From Oceanobacillus jordanicus (lineage in GTDB: Bacteria; Bacillota; Bacilli; Bacillales; Amphibacillaceae): a stretch of DNA of 64,000 nt. This document shows positions 52,674 through 61,770 of this stretch, one piece after another. Each line of letters opens with the position of its first letter. Position 1 is the stretch's first letter. The DNA lies in assembly GCF_022095695.1 (NCBI RefSeq), contig NZ_JAIFZM010000010.1, positions 102,849 through 166,848 of the forward strand, written 5' to 3'. Under the pieces are notes generated by a model. The model was not told where the DNA came from. It searched no databases and saw nothing but the letters and a program-made list of their open reading frames with translations. The translations under genes were made by a program, and so were the position numbers.

Positions 52674-53573
52674 TCACTGTTTCATTCCTGACAACGCGAT
52701 ACTTTCCACTATATAGCGTTGTAAGAATAAGTAGGTAACAATAACTGGTAGTAAACTCACCGTTGTTGCTGCCATGATAACGGAGGGTAGCGGTAGATCT
52801 TTGTTATACGAAAACATGGCTAATCCAAGCTGTATTGTATATTTATCCGGGGTTTGTAATGCCAATAGCGGCCATAGTAAATCATTCCAAACGGCTAAAA
52901 ACTGTAAGATAACCATTGTAGCCAGAATCGGAATACAAAGTGGTAAGTAAATTTTTAAAAATACAAGAAATTCATTTGCCCCATCGATAATTCCTGCTTC
53001 CCTTAACGTATTTGGTAGTTGATCAATAAACGATTTTGCTAGAAAGGTTCCAAAGGCGAAGTTAAGTGCAGGTAAGTAAAAAGCCCAATACGTATCTAAT
53101 AGGTTTATTTTGTCAAAAAGTAGATATTGAGGAATCATGGTCATTTCAAACGGAATCATCATGGTACTAAGTGCAAGTACCAAAACAATAGAAGAACCCT
53201 TAAATTTTAATTTTGAGATGGCATAGCCTGAGAATAGCGCGGAAGTTAAACTTATAATAATGACCCCTAAAGAAATAATTAATGAGTTAACTATATATTT
53301 GAGCATCGGAATGTTCGTAAATGCCAATGTATAGGTTCTAAGCGAGAACTCTTCCGGCCAAAACCTCGGTGGAAACGGAATGTTTAATCTTGCTTGCCAG
53401 TCAAAACTCGTTAAAACCATCCATAGAAATGGAACAATCATAATAAGAGACCCTAGAAGAAGAACGATTATTAAAAGGATATTTCCCATCCTATTAGTCT
53501 TTTTCATCGATCTCGTTTTTGCATTTTTTTCTTTACCTTGACTCAGAACAGGATTTAGTGGTGTCGGCTTCAT
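52674..53573 (-). CDS. Carbohydrate ABC transporter permease (MalG type)
   Basis: The 299-residue protein starts at ATG 53573 behind GGGAGG. A basic cytosolic start is followed by six helices and the EAA loop LREAGIIDGANEFLVFLKIY, LPLCIPILATMVI. SFIDQLPNTLREAGIIDGAN is characteristic of MalG-like partners. It pairs with the permease encoded 14 bp upstream. No ATPase gene is present, so a shared MsmX-type ATPase elsewhere is expected. Confidence 0.92.
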   Translation of the reverse strand: MKPTPLNPVLSQGKEKNAKTRSMKKTNRMGNILLIIVLLLGSLIMIVPFLWMVLTSFDWQARLNIPFPPRFWPEEFSLRTYTLAFTNIPMLKYIVNSLIISLGVIIISLTSALFSGYAISKLKFKGSSIVLVLALSTMMIPFEMTMIPQYLLFDKINLLDTYWAFYLPALNFAFGTFLAKSFIDQLPNTLREAGIIDGANEFLVFLKIYLPLCIPILATMVILQFLAVWNDLLWPLLALQTPDKYTIQLGLAMFSYNKDLPLPSVIMAATTVSLLPVIVTYLFLQRYIVESIALSGMKQ

Positions 53574-53587
53574 CGTATTCCTCCCTC

Positions 53588-54526
53588 TTAATCAAAATTG
53601 CTCTTTCTATTCGTAACGAGCAAAATAATGGTTAACGTTAAAATAAACATGAACAAAATATACGAAGCAGCGGTTGCTATACCCATCTGAGAAGATAGAA
53701 ATGCATTTCTATAAATGTATAAGACAGCTGTCATCAGCGACCCTGCTGGATTCCCTGCTGTACCACCAATCAACCATACATCCGTAAAACGTTTCATCGC
53801 ATTAATTGTACCTATAATGACCATGAAAATGATAATGGGACGAAGATAAGGAATTGTAATGTAAAGCCATTTTTTAAACCAATTTGCTCCATCAATCTCA
53901 GCAGCTTCATATAAATCCCTTGGCACACTTGTAAGCGCTGCAATAAAAATGATTGTGTTATAGCCTAACATCCCCCATAAAGTCATTAAAACGATACTAA
54001 ATCTAGAGTAGCTTGGATCTGTAAACCAGCCAACCGGCTCAATACCAACTAAACCAATCACGTAGTTTAATAGTCCTTCGCTTCCTGGGTTAAATAGAAA
54101 AGTAAATAAAATACTCGTAGCTACTAATGAAACAACATTTGGTAGAAAATAGACCGCTTTAAAAAAATTCCTCCACCTTAATCCGGTAACATTATGAATT
54201 AAACTCGCTAGGATAAAAGATAGGGATATGCCTAAGACCACCGCTATTATTCCCATATAAAAAGTGTTATAAATTGATTCCCAAAACATCTTATCTGATG
54301 CTACATATTGATAATTGCTTAACCCAACCCATTCCCCCGCAGAAGAGCTTGCTGACTTTTTAAAACTCATAATTAATGCAGCAACCATTGGATAGATGGC
54401 GAACCCCATAATTCCAATTAAGAGAGGAGCTGTAAACAAGTATCCTGCCAAATCTCGTGAATTAAAAAACTTCTTTTTCGGACGCGCTTTTTTCTGTCTA
54501 ATAGGAACTTCAGTTTTTAACGGCAT
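53588..54526 (-). CDS. Carbohydrate ABC transporter permease (MalF type)
   Basis: The 312-residue protein starts at ATG 54526 behind AGGAGTGAG. It has six helices (AGYLFTAPLLIGIMGFAIYP first), ALIMSFKKSASSSAGEWVGL, and the EAA loop VPRDLYEAAEIDGANWFKKW. It forms the channel together with the MalG-type permease. Confidence 0.92.
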   Translation of the reverse strand: MPLKTEVPIRQKKARPKKKFFNSRDLAGYLFTAPLLIGIMGFAIYPMVAALIMSFKKSASSSAGEWVGLSNYQYVASDKMFWESIYNTFYMGIIAVVLGISLSFILASLIHNVTGLRWRNFFKAVYFLPNVVSLVATSILFTFLFNPGSEGLLNYVIGLVGIEPVGWFTDPSYSRFSIVLMTLWGMLGYNTIIFIAALTSVPRDLYEAAEIDGANWFKKWLYITIPYLRPIIIFMVIIGTINAMKRFTDVWLIGGTAGNPAGSLMTAVLYIYRNAFLSSQMGIATAASYILFMFILTLTIILLVTNRKSNFD

Positions 54527-54573
54527 GATCTCACTCCTATTACTATGATTTTCAAAAACTAGTAATTATCCCC

Positions 54574-55563
54574 TCATAAACTTACTCTATTTAGCGTCAC
54601 AACTTGGTTGGTGTCAGCAGATTGATAAGCAGCCTGTACAACCTCCAGCGTTCTCAAACCATCTTCACCTGTTATAGAAGGTGAAGACCCTTCTTTTAAA
54701 CACGAAATAAAGTCATGGATGAGGCCTTGATCCATATCTGAGGACCATGGTAATTGCTGGACCTTTTTGTTCGTGTCATCATACAATAGAGCATGCTGTT
54801 TAAATACATCTATTGATAAATTCCCTTTTGCCCCTATTATTTCAAGTGTTACATCTCCCCAAGTAGGAAAGGTATTTGGTCGTGACCAACTCGGATCGAT
54901 TGAAACAATAACACCAGATTCTAGTTTTAAGGTAACAATTCCGCAATCCTCAACATCTACCTCATGAAACCTAGTATCTAACTCCGCGTAGATAGTGCTT
55001 ACTTCATCTTTTAACATCCAGCGAATAATATCCATAAGATGTACGATATGATCTATCGCCGCCCCGCCACCTGATAGCTCCTTATCAATAAACCATCCTC
55101 CTGGCATTTGACCATGATTTGTTCCGTTTATGGCCAAGACTTCTCCTAATTCATTTGATTGAATCATATGTTTTACTTTTTGAATAACAGGTGAAAAGCG
55201 AACCGGATAGGCAACCTGTAAGCGAACACCTTTTTCTTTGCACACAGCAATTATCTCTTTAGCATCTTCTATCTCCGTTGCAATTGGTTTTTCACATAAA
55301 ATATGTTTCTTCTCATGCGCCGCTGCAAAAATATGCTCCTTGTGTTTAACATTTTCGGAACAAATAACTACTGCTTCTATGTCTGTTTGAAGAAAGACGT
55401 GGAGGTCAGAGTAATACTGACATGTATACTTTTCTGCCATGTCGGAGCCTCTGGAAACATCCTCGTCCCAAATGGCCGTTAACTCCACGTCTGGATGTTC
55501 AGATAGGTAGTGTGCATAGGCTTGTGCATGCATATGAGCAAAGCTTATTATGCCTATTTTCAT
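54574..55563 (-). CDS. Gfo/Idh/MocA family oxidoreductase (2 of 4)
   Basis: The 329-residue protein begins MKIGIISFAHMHAQAYAHYL, an unusual variant of the nucleotide loop (SFAHMHA in place of GxGxxA). It has EKKHILCEKPIATEIEDAKE and the substrate domain SGGGAAIDHIVHLMDIIRWM. The altered loop may shift cofactor preference. It overlaps the next oxidoreductase gene by 4 bp and lies 47 bp upstream of the permeases. Confidence 0.88.
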   Translation of the reverse strand: MKIGIISFAHMHAQAYAHYLSEHPDVELTAIWDEDVSRGSDMAEKYTCQYYSDLHVFLQTDIEAVVICSENVKHKEHIFAAAHEKKHILCEKPIATEIEDAKEIIAVCKEKGVRLQVAYPVRFSPVIQKVKHMIQSNELGEVLAINGTNHGQMPGGWFIDKELSGGGAAIDHIVHLMDIIRWMLKDEVSTIYAELDTRFHEVDVEDCGIVTLKLESGVIVSIDPSWSRPNTFPTWGDVTLEIIGAKGNLSIDVFKQHALLYDDTNKKVQQLPWSSDMDQGLIHDFISCLKEGSSPSITGEDGLRTLEVVQAAYQSADTNQVVTLNRVSL

Positions 55564-56564
55564 CGTGTCACCTTCCTTTCCACGAGGTTAACCGGTTGTC
55601 CTGTAGCTGCTGATTGAATAGCAGCCTCTGCAACTTCAACTGCCTGTATTGCTTCTTCAGCAGTTACAATAGGTATGTTCCCCTCTAAAATACATCCTTT
55701 AAAGTGTTCCAATTGCCTTAGAATAGGAGAATCCTCCACTATATTGTTGGATAAATACGTAGGCTTTGTTGATGTCTCCCAATTTGTAAACCTTATCGGT
55801 TGATTTTCCATACTATTACTTACGATTAACCCATTTTCCCCAGCGATCTCAAAGGAGGTTTCCAATCTTGTTTTTGCCCATGATAGCTCCACATGAGCAA
55901 TGGTTCCGTGTTTCATTTTTAACGTTACCAGCGCATAAGAAAGCTTTCTTCCATCCTCAAGCTCTCGTTTCACATGCTGAGCCATAACTCGCTCTACATC
56001 GCCAAACGTCCAGATTAACCAGTCAAAATCATGGATTCCTAAATCTAGCAGGATTCCACCACTCTTACTATCATCTTCATACCAGGAATCCTTTCCATAT
56101 GGATATGCGGTACCTCTAGATAGGCGGACCACACCAGGATTCCCTATCACCCCATGCTTCACCTGATTATGCGCATGTACATATTCGGCATCAAAGCGCA
56201 ACGTTTGCCCTACATATAATTGAACGTTTTGCTGTTCACAAATATCCAAGATAGCTCTCGACTCTTCTCCATTCATTCCTAAAGGCTTTTCACAGATAAC
56301 GTGTTTACCTGCCTCTGCTACCTGCTTGACATAGGGATAGTGAAGATAAGTTGGTAGGCATATATCTACTACATCCACTTCTACCTGATTAAATAAGTCT
56401 TTTAAGCTTGTAAAAACCTTTGCGTTAAAATCAGATCCCAAGGTATGAAGCTTGTTAGTATCACGACCTACTAGCCCAACAACTTCACACTTATCAAGGC
56501 ACGACCATGCTTCTAAATGCCTTTGGCCCATTTTCCCTAACCCTATAACTGCTATTCTTAACAT
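55560..56564 (-). CDS. Gfo/Idh/MocA family oxidoreductase (3 of 4)
   Basis: The 334-residue protein has IAVIGLGKMGQRHLEAWSCL, AGKHVICEKPLGMNGEESRA and KSGGILLDLGIHDFDWLIWT (catalytic Asp/His region), the standard sugar dehydrogenase layout closest to inositol 2-dehydrogenase-like enzymes. Oxidation of a hydroxyl to a keto group with NAD is expected. It is coupled by a 4-bp overlap to the next gene. Confidence 0.9.
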   Translation of the reverse strand: MLRIAVIGLGKMGQRHLEAWSCLDKCEVVGLVGRDTNKLHTLGSDFNAKVFTSLKDLFNQVEVDVVDICLPTYLHYPYVKQVAEAGKHVICEKPLGMNGEESRAILDICEQQNVQLYVGQTLRFDAEYVHAHNQVKHGVIGNPGVVRLSRGTAYPYGKDSWYEDDSKSGGILLDLGIHDFDWLIWTFGDVERVMAQHVKRELEDGRKLSYALVTLKMKHGTIAHVELSWAKTRLETSFEIAGENGLIVSNSMENQPIRFTNWETSTKPTYLSNNIVEDSPILRQLEHFKGCILEGNIPIVTAEEAIQAVEVAEAAIQSAATGQPVNLVERKVTR

Positions 56565-56605
56565 TGTGTCACCTCAATTCAGATAATTATTTTTAAATTA
56601 ATCCA

Positions 56606-57589
56606 TCAGGGTAAAGCTATCTCTGTATTCATTTCGATTGGTTGAGCCTTTTCCTGAGATTGATTAGCTGCAAGCGTAACAGCGAGCGTTTCCAGTCCAT
56701 TTTTATAGGAAGACAGTAGTAGATCAGGGTTCTTAGTACGTATCGCTTCTATAAATGCTTTATCCTGCTCTTCATAGAAATCGACCTTAGATTTATAGGT
56801 AACAGTTGCTTCTTTATCAACAATCGTTACATTTACACCATCAAGTACAACACGGAAGTCTTTACCTAGTATTTCTAGACCCATTCGGTGATCTGGCTGT
56901 GTAAAGGAGCAATCAAGATGCCCCACCGCCCCTGATTTAAAGGTTAGGTTAACGGAAGTCACATCAGGAATGTCGATGTTCGGAATATCTTCTAATACTT
57001 GAAGACTCATGTTTGCATACACTTTTTCAATATCTCCAGCTAAGTAGCGGATTAAATCCAAGGTGTGGGTTGCTTGCTCTACTAATTGTCCTCCTGATTT
57101 CTCCATTTCTCGATACCACGGCGTTTGTACAAAGGAACTCAGATAGTGACCACGGACCATAGCAATCTTTTTATTCGCTAGATATTCTTTCGCTTTTGCA
57201 ACCGTATCAAGATACCTTAGACAATAACCAGTTGCACAGATTACATTAGATTCATTAATAACTTCATATTTTTCTCTGACGGTATCCATATCCAACCCAA
57301 TTGGTTTTTCTACCATTAGATGAATTCCTCGCTGAACGGCTTTTTCTTCGATATCAGCATGGGCAAAAGGAGGTACACAAATGAAAAGAGCATCCATATC
57401 TACCGTGTCTAACATGTCATCTATATCCGTATATGAATTCGCCTCGTATTCGTTTCCCACCCGAATCGCATTCTCTTGCACAATGTCACAGACCGCAACA
57501 ATCTCCGCTTTTTCCATTTGATTTATATTCTTTAAGTGTATAGCTGCAATCCCACCCACTCCGACAAATCCAACCTTAACCTTCTCCAT
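56606..57589 (-). CDS. Gfo/Idh/MocA family oxidoreductase (4 of 4)
   Basis: The 327-residue protein starts at ATG 57589 behind AAGGAG. VKVGFVGVGGIAAIHLKNIN, GIHLMVEKPIGLDMDTVREK and KSGGQLVEQATHTLDLIRYL are seen; the usual DLGVH is here EQATHTLD, a variant found in another branch of the family. The difference suggests a distinct substrate from the other three enzymes. It is 16 bp downstream of an epimerase gene. Confidence 0.9.
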   Translation of the reverse strand: MEKVKVGFVGVGGIAAIHLKNINQMEKAEIVAVCDIVQENAIRVGNEYEANSYTDIDDMLDTVDMDALFICVPPFAHADIEEKAVQRGIHLMVEKPIGLDMDTVREKYEVINESNVICATGYCLRYLDTVAKAKEYLANKKIAMVRGHYLSSFVQTPWYREMEKSGGQLVEQATHTLDLIRYLAGDIEKVYANMSLQVLEDIPNIDIPDVTSVNLTFKSGAVGHLDCSFTQPDHRMGLEILGKDFRVVLDGVNVTIVDKEATVTYKSKVDFYEEQDKAFIEAIRTKNPDLLLSSYKNGLETLAVTLAANQSQEKAQPIEMNTEIALP

Positions 57590-57605
57590 CTACTCAACTC
57601 CTTTT

Positions 57606-58445
57606 TTATTGCTTAACTTTACTACCTGTATTCATTATGATATCCATATGCCTTGCCGTATCTTCAGCTAGTGTTCTTGGGCCGATTGCAAAAGCGCTAA
57701 GTTCGGCAGTCAATGTATCATCATAGCCAATTTCCTCTAATGCCTTATAAACCTCCTGCCAATTAACATCTCCCGCTAATAAAGGTAAGAAACCTTTTAT
57801 ATTACCAACGTCTGTACTAAAATCTTTCACATGGATTTTTCGAATTCGATTAGCTAATGTTCGTATCCACTGCTCAGGGAATCCAAACTGTAAGACGTTT
57901 CCTACATCAAAGTAAACACCAACATAATCTGAATTTAACTCATCAATATACTTAGCCATCTCTAATGGAGATAGGAGAAATTTGTTCCATACATTTTCAA
58001 TACCAATATGCACACCTTTTTCCTCTGCAAGTGGGATAACCTTTTTTAGTTCTTCCTGACTACGGTTATAGCAATTCTCATATGAAGTATCATTCGTAAC
58101 CGCACCTGGCACGACTAATACCGTGTCCATTCCCATAACAGCAGCTAATTCAATTTGTTTCTCAATGACTTGCCTACCCTGTTCGCGTACACCTTCACTT
58201 GCTGAAGAGAGTGGCGTTTGCCATAGTAAACTTGTAGAAATACTTCGTAATTGCAAATTATAAGCTGAAGCTAGTTGGAGAATTGTTTCTGCTTCACTAG
58301 CTGTTGTGTCTACCGTCAGTCCAACACCTCCAGCAGAATTAAGATTCAATTCCACAGCATCAAACCCTGCATCACGGCTAAACTCAAATACTTTTTCGAG
58401 TGGTGTCCCTTCTGGATAGCACCACTGGTTAATACCTTTTAACAT
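57606..58445 (-). CDS. Sugar phosphate isomerase/epimerase family TIM-barrel protein
   Basis: The 279-residue protein starts at ATG 58445 behind AGGAGG. It has GFDAVELNLNSAGGVGLTVD, the metal ligands in VHIGIENVWNKFLLSPLEMA (Glu), YVGVYFDVGNVLQFGFPEQW (Asp) and RKIHVKDFSTDVGN (His), and a final Glu in LTAELSAFAIGPRTL. It is distant from the other epimerase at 50261. First metabolic gene after the regulator, probably isomerase or beta-eliminase of a keto-sugar. Confidence 0.87.
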   Translation of the reverse strand: MLKGINQWCYPEGTPLEKVFEFSRDAGFDAVELNLNSAGGVGLTVDTTASEAETILQLASAYNLQLRSISTSLLWQTPLSSASEGVREQGRQVIEKQIELAAVMGMDTVLVVPGAVTNDTSYENCYNRSQEELKKVIPLAEEKGVHIGIENVWNKFLLSPLEMAKYIDELNSDYVGVYFDVGNVLQFGFPEQWIRTLANRIRKIHVKDFSTDVGNIKGFLPLLAGDVNWQEVYKALEEIGYDDTLTAELSAFAIGPRTLAEDTARHMDIIMNTGSKVKQ

Positions 58446-58478
58446 TCAATAACCTCCTAATTTATAATTTACAAAATC

Positions 58479-59711
58479 CTAACCTTTAACGACCTCCTCT
58501 GTGTGCGTTAACTTAAATTGAAATTTATCTTGTAAAAGAACAGAGGCTGCCCCAATCATTTCGAATTCTTTTCCTAAAGACGACGGTTGAATTTGGAGAT
58601 CTTCATATAAAATAGTAAGGGCACGCTCTTTAACAAACTGATTGACCTTTTGTAATAGGAGTGGGTTATTTGTAGTAATCTCACCACCAAAGATAATAAT
58701 TTGTGGATTGAACAAATGAACTAGATTGACTAGACCTATAGCTAAATAGGTAGACATTTCTTCCAACACATTAATAGCTAGTTCATCTCCTTTATTTAAT
58801 GCATCAACAAAATTTAGTTCAGTAAGTTGGCTAATATCTCCATGAACTAGCTCGGTCATGATGGTTTGCTTCCCCCTAGCGATAGAGGACAATATTCTAG
58901 AGTAAACAGCTGGCCAACACACATAATTTTCGATGCACCCTATATTGCCGCAATCACACTTTATTCCCTCATTGCTTATATTGGTATGACCAAACTCTCC
59001 TGCACCGCCATTATGACCTCTGTTAATTGTGCCATTTACAATAATTCCAGCACCTAACCCCTCCCCTATTGTGATATAAATCATATTTTCATAATGATTG
59101 AACAACCCAAAATGCTTTTCTGCTAAAATATAGGCGTTTGTATCATTATCAAGCCAAGTCTTTATATTAAATTTTTGCTCGATCAGTTCCTTTAGAGGAA
59201 TATTTTCAAATTTTAACTTCGGGTTATATCGAATCACACCATTTTTCGAGTCCACGATCCCTTGGGTAATAACGGAAACCCCAACACATAAATCTAAAGG
59301 CTTATTGATTATGTTTATAAAGTATTCGATTAACTCCAGTAAATAAGAGATTACCTGTTCACCAGTATGTCCCCTAGTTGAATAAACCTCCTTGCAACGA
59401 ATCCTTGCTTCTAGATTCATCTCTGCAATCGTTATCTTAGAGTTTGAGATGGAGATTCCAATTATGTAATGATTATCCGGAGAGAATTGAAGTAAAATTG
59501 GTTTCCTTCCCCCATTAGACACCCCCGTTCCTCTCTCGCTCACTAATCTATCCTGAATTAAATCATTTACTGCCGTAGTAACTGTGGTTGGACTTAAATT
59601 ACTTCTTTTAGCGATCTCACTCCTAGATAAAGGTCCATCTTTTCGAATCATGTCCAAGATAATAGAACGGTTTAATTCCTGTATTAACTTAAGATCTCCT
59701 GTTCTCCGCAA
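58479..59711 (-). CDS. ROK family transcriptional regulator
   Basis: TTG 59711 (RRTGDLKLIQELNRSIILDM) is the likely start because GGAAGGTGAT lies just before it; the ATG at 59726 overlaps that site. The 410-residue protein has a winged helix (DGPLSRSEIAKRSNLSPTTV), then the ROK sugar-binding fold: ITIGEGLGAGIIVNGTINRG and the zinc motif in GHTNISNEGIKCDCGNIGCI. It probably represses the cluster and is released by a sugar. It heads the minus-strand operon, 33 bp before the epimerase. Confidence 0.9.
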   Translation of the reverse strand: MRRTGDLKLIQELNRSIILDMIRKDGPLSRSEIAKRSNLSPTTVTTAVNDLIQDRLVSERGTGVSNGGRKPILLQFSPDNHYIIGISISNSKITIAEMNLEARIRCKEVYSTRGHTGEQVISYLLELIEYFINIINKPLDLCVGVSVITQGIVDSKNGVIRYNPKLKFENIPLKELIEQKFNIKTWLDNDTNAYILAEKHFGLFNHYENMIYITIGEGLGAGIIVNGTINRGHNGGAGEFGHTNISNEGIKCDCGNIGCIENYVCWPAVYSRILSSIARGKQTIMTELVHGDISQLTELNFVDALNKGDELAINVLEEMSTYLAIGLVNLVHLFNPQIIIFGGEITTNNPLLLQKVNQFVKERALTILYEDLQIQPSSLGKEFEMIGAASVLLQDKFQFKLTHTEEVVKG

Positions 59712-60158
59712 GCTATCACCTTCCATTCATGTATTAAATTCAGCTTTGTTTTTCCAATGATTTTATTAAGTTTGTAAGAAAATGGGTAATTACTGGAATT
59801 ATATAGTAGATGTCGTATCAGTGAATTAAAAACAGGTTGAATCCTTAATGTGATGTTCTTTCTTTTTCCATTGCCTTTACTAATAAATCGTTACAATTTT
59901 CAAAAAAATAGAGGCGCACTACTTCCTTTTGAACATTCTCTAAACTACAATTAACAGTTATTAGAACGTATCATAATGTGATTTCGAATACTGTTTCGTT
60001 CGTAATTGGCTATGATGTTTGGTGTTTAATTAAATCAATTAGGTAGGATGAAATATTAATTCATAGGTGGGAGTTAGTAGGCATGTGGCTTGTTTTGCAG
60101 TTGGTTAGTTTATCATCTAATTAAGACTTTCTTAATGTTAGTTAAGCATAAATTATTA

Positions 60159-60172
60159 TGTAAGCGCTGTCA
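60159..60172. promoter_or_regulatory. Catabolite-responsive element (cre)
   Basis: TGTAAGCGCTGTCA agrees fully with the cre consensus TGWAARCGYTWNCW-type pattern bound by CcpA. It lies about 450 bp upstream of the ROK gene; carbon catabolite control of the sugar cluster is expected. Confidence 0.7.
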
Positions 60173-60365
60173 ATATGAAAAGTAAGAAAATTTTATCAAT
60201 TATTTTTTATTTATATATCTTTTACCTGGGTAATCACCAATGACATCAATTCCACCTGAAAGTTCTTATTGTAAATAAGCTATAGATGGCTATTCCATTT
60301 TAACATGTATATCATGACGACCCGTTTTATACTTTCCCCTTACTTTCTCTTCATCTGTAGGGAAG

Positions 60366-60408
60366 ATTAAAAGCGCCCCCTTAATCAAGGTAGAGCGCTC
60401 TTATTTTA
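60366..60408 (-). terminator. Terminator of the FAD-type reductase gene
   Basis: AGCGC / GCGCT stem with extra pairing in the 18-base loop, followed on the minus strand by TTTTAAT. Confidence 0.5.
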
Positions 60409-60446
60409 ACCTCTATTTAATACCTACCAAGTATATATCGTATTGC

Positions 60447-61163
60447 TTAAAGTGAGACATCAAATGATAAAAAGCCAGGCAGTTGTTGTTCATGCTTGTC
60501 GAGCATAATATGTTCCGGCTTAATCCCCTGCTCATGTAGTACTTTAATGTTATCCATAAGAAACTCATCACTACCGACAACGTAGAAGAGTCCATCCTTA
60601 TCGGCAGCAAGTTTTTCAACTTCCAAATAGTAGTCTTGACGATTATCGACAAACTGTGATGTGAACTTCTTCTCAGGTGCGGATTTAAAAACGTTAGTGA
60701 ATAAGAAATCTTTTGATGAATCAATGTTCAAGGAATGTATTTGGTTGACGTTGTCAGCACGTTCTACATACTCAAGCACAAGCGGTCTGAAAGTTGCCAG
60801 GCCAACGCCTGATGACAGCAAGTAAACATTTTTGTTTTCTCTCTTAAGTGGTACATTCGAATGTGTTTTAAATATGGCAACCTCATTGCCGACTTCAAGA
60901 TTTCTTAAAATTGTTTTAAACTCGGAGCATTGCTCTCTTATGCGTGTGGTAATACCAATGGATTTTTCGTTTGGTAAAGTAGAAATTGACATATGGCGAA
61001 TCAGGCTACGGTTCGGTTTATCCCCGGCATTAAATCCTTCAAAAGCAAAGTGGGTGTGAGAGCCTTCTTCCCATGTAAAGTTTTCCGGACAGTCAAGCAG
61101 ATACGTTTTAACCTCCGGTGTTTCTTCAATAATCTTATTTATTTTAGTCCAGTATATTTGCAT
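60447..61163 (-). CDS. Ferredoxin reductase-like FAD-binding oxidoreductase
   Basis: The 238-residue protein starts at ATG 61163 behind GAGGAG. It has the flavin-binding beta barrel (SLIRHMSISTLPNEKSIGIT, matching RxYS-type FMN/FAD motifs as RHMS) and a nucleotide domain with YLLSSGVGLATFRPLVLEYV and a terminal YVVGSDEFLMDNIKVLHEQG. There is no iron-sulfur domain, so it is a stand-alone reductase passing electrons from NAD(P)H to an unknown acceptor. A Fur box upstream suggests it serves iron acquisition, perhaps ferric-siderophore reduction (inference). Confidence 0.82.
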   Translation of the reverse strand: MQIYWTKINKIIEETPEVKTYLLDCPENFTWEEGSHTHFAFEGFNAGDKPNRSLIRHMSISTLPNEKSIGITTRIREQCSEFKTILRNLEVGNEVAIFKTHSNVPLKRENKNVYLLSSGVGLATFRPLVLEYVERADNVNQIHSLNIDSSKDFLFTNVFKSAPEKKFTSQFVDNRQDYYLEVEKLAADKDGLFYVVGSDEFLMDNIKVLHEQGIKPEHIMLDKHEQQLPGFLSFDVSL

Positions 61164-61217
61164 TATATATTCTCCTCACTCAATTAGATAAACCCTTACT
61201 TTCTACTATACAATAAT

Positions 61218-61232
61218 TGATAACAATTCTCA
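61218..61232. promoter_or_regulatory. Fur box
   Basis: TGATAACAATTCTCA fits the 7-1-7 Fur consensus (TGATAAT-N-ATTATCA) at 12 of 14 arm positions, 55 bp upstream of the reductase start. Iron-dependent repression is expected. Confidence 0.65.
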
Positions 61233-61312
61233 ATTAAACGGATTATTTTTTTCTGATAATTTACATGCATTAATCTTCATTTTTCATGAGACACTTTACC
61301 AAGTTAGAAACA

Positions 61313-61757
61313 ATGGAGGATGTTAACAGAGAGATCATCCAGATGACTTCACAAAGGTTCGAGTTCTATAAGATGAAAGAATTAATGGCCGCAGATACTC
61401 CTTCACTTCCTTTCACTTTCCCTTATCCCCTGAACCAATTACAGATTACGCAGCATTAACTTCAAATAACTTAGAGTATCTAATGTTAGATGCTTAGAAT
61501 TAGATTTAGATAAAGAAATTAGTGAATATTATCAGGGGTTCTTAATAGAGTGTCAGAATAAAGATTTTAGTAATTTGATCGAGGTTCATAAAAATCTATT
61601 ACTTGAATACTCAACACCAGAAGACGAACTAGCAAGTAAGTATCTTGATGTATATGGTTTTTGTTTAGCAACGGAAGAAGAGGAAAAAAAATATAACTTA
61701 GACATTATGGTCTTGATTCTTAATACAAATAGAAAAAAGGAGAACTATAATCTATAG
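61313..61757 (+). pseudogene. Decayed relative of the neighbouring membrane-anchored protein
   Basis: The plus strand reads MEDVNREIIQMTSQRFEFYK and later IEVHKNLLLEYSTPEDE then YGFCLATEEEEKKYNL, matching DVNKEIIQMTSQKVDSQQLK and VHKKLFQEYTF...DDYRLATAEEEN of the convergent gene at 61771. The middle part has stops and shifts. It lacks the N-terminal anchor, so an old duplication has decayed in place. Confidence 0.7.
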
Positions 61758-61770
61758 TCCTCCTTTATCA

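Larger units (their letters stand above)
59712..60446. other. Control region upstream of the sugar cluster
   Basis: About 730 bases without a gene. It contains the cre site (60159-60172) and the terminator of the oxidoreductase gene (60366-60408); otherwise AT-rich DNA. Such a long leader suggests complex regulation, but no riboswitch fold is recognised. Confidence 0.45.
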
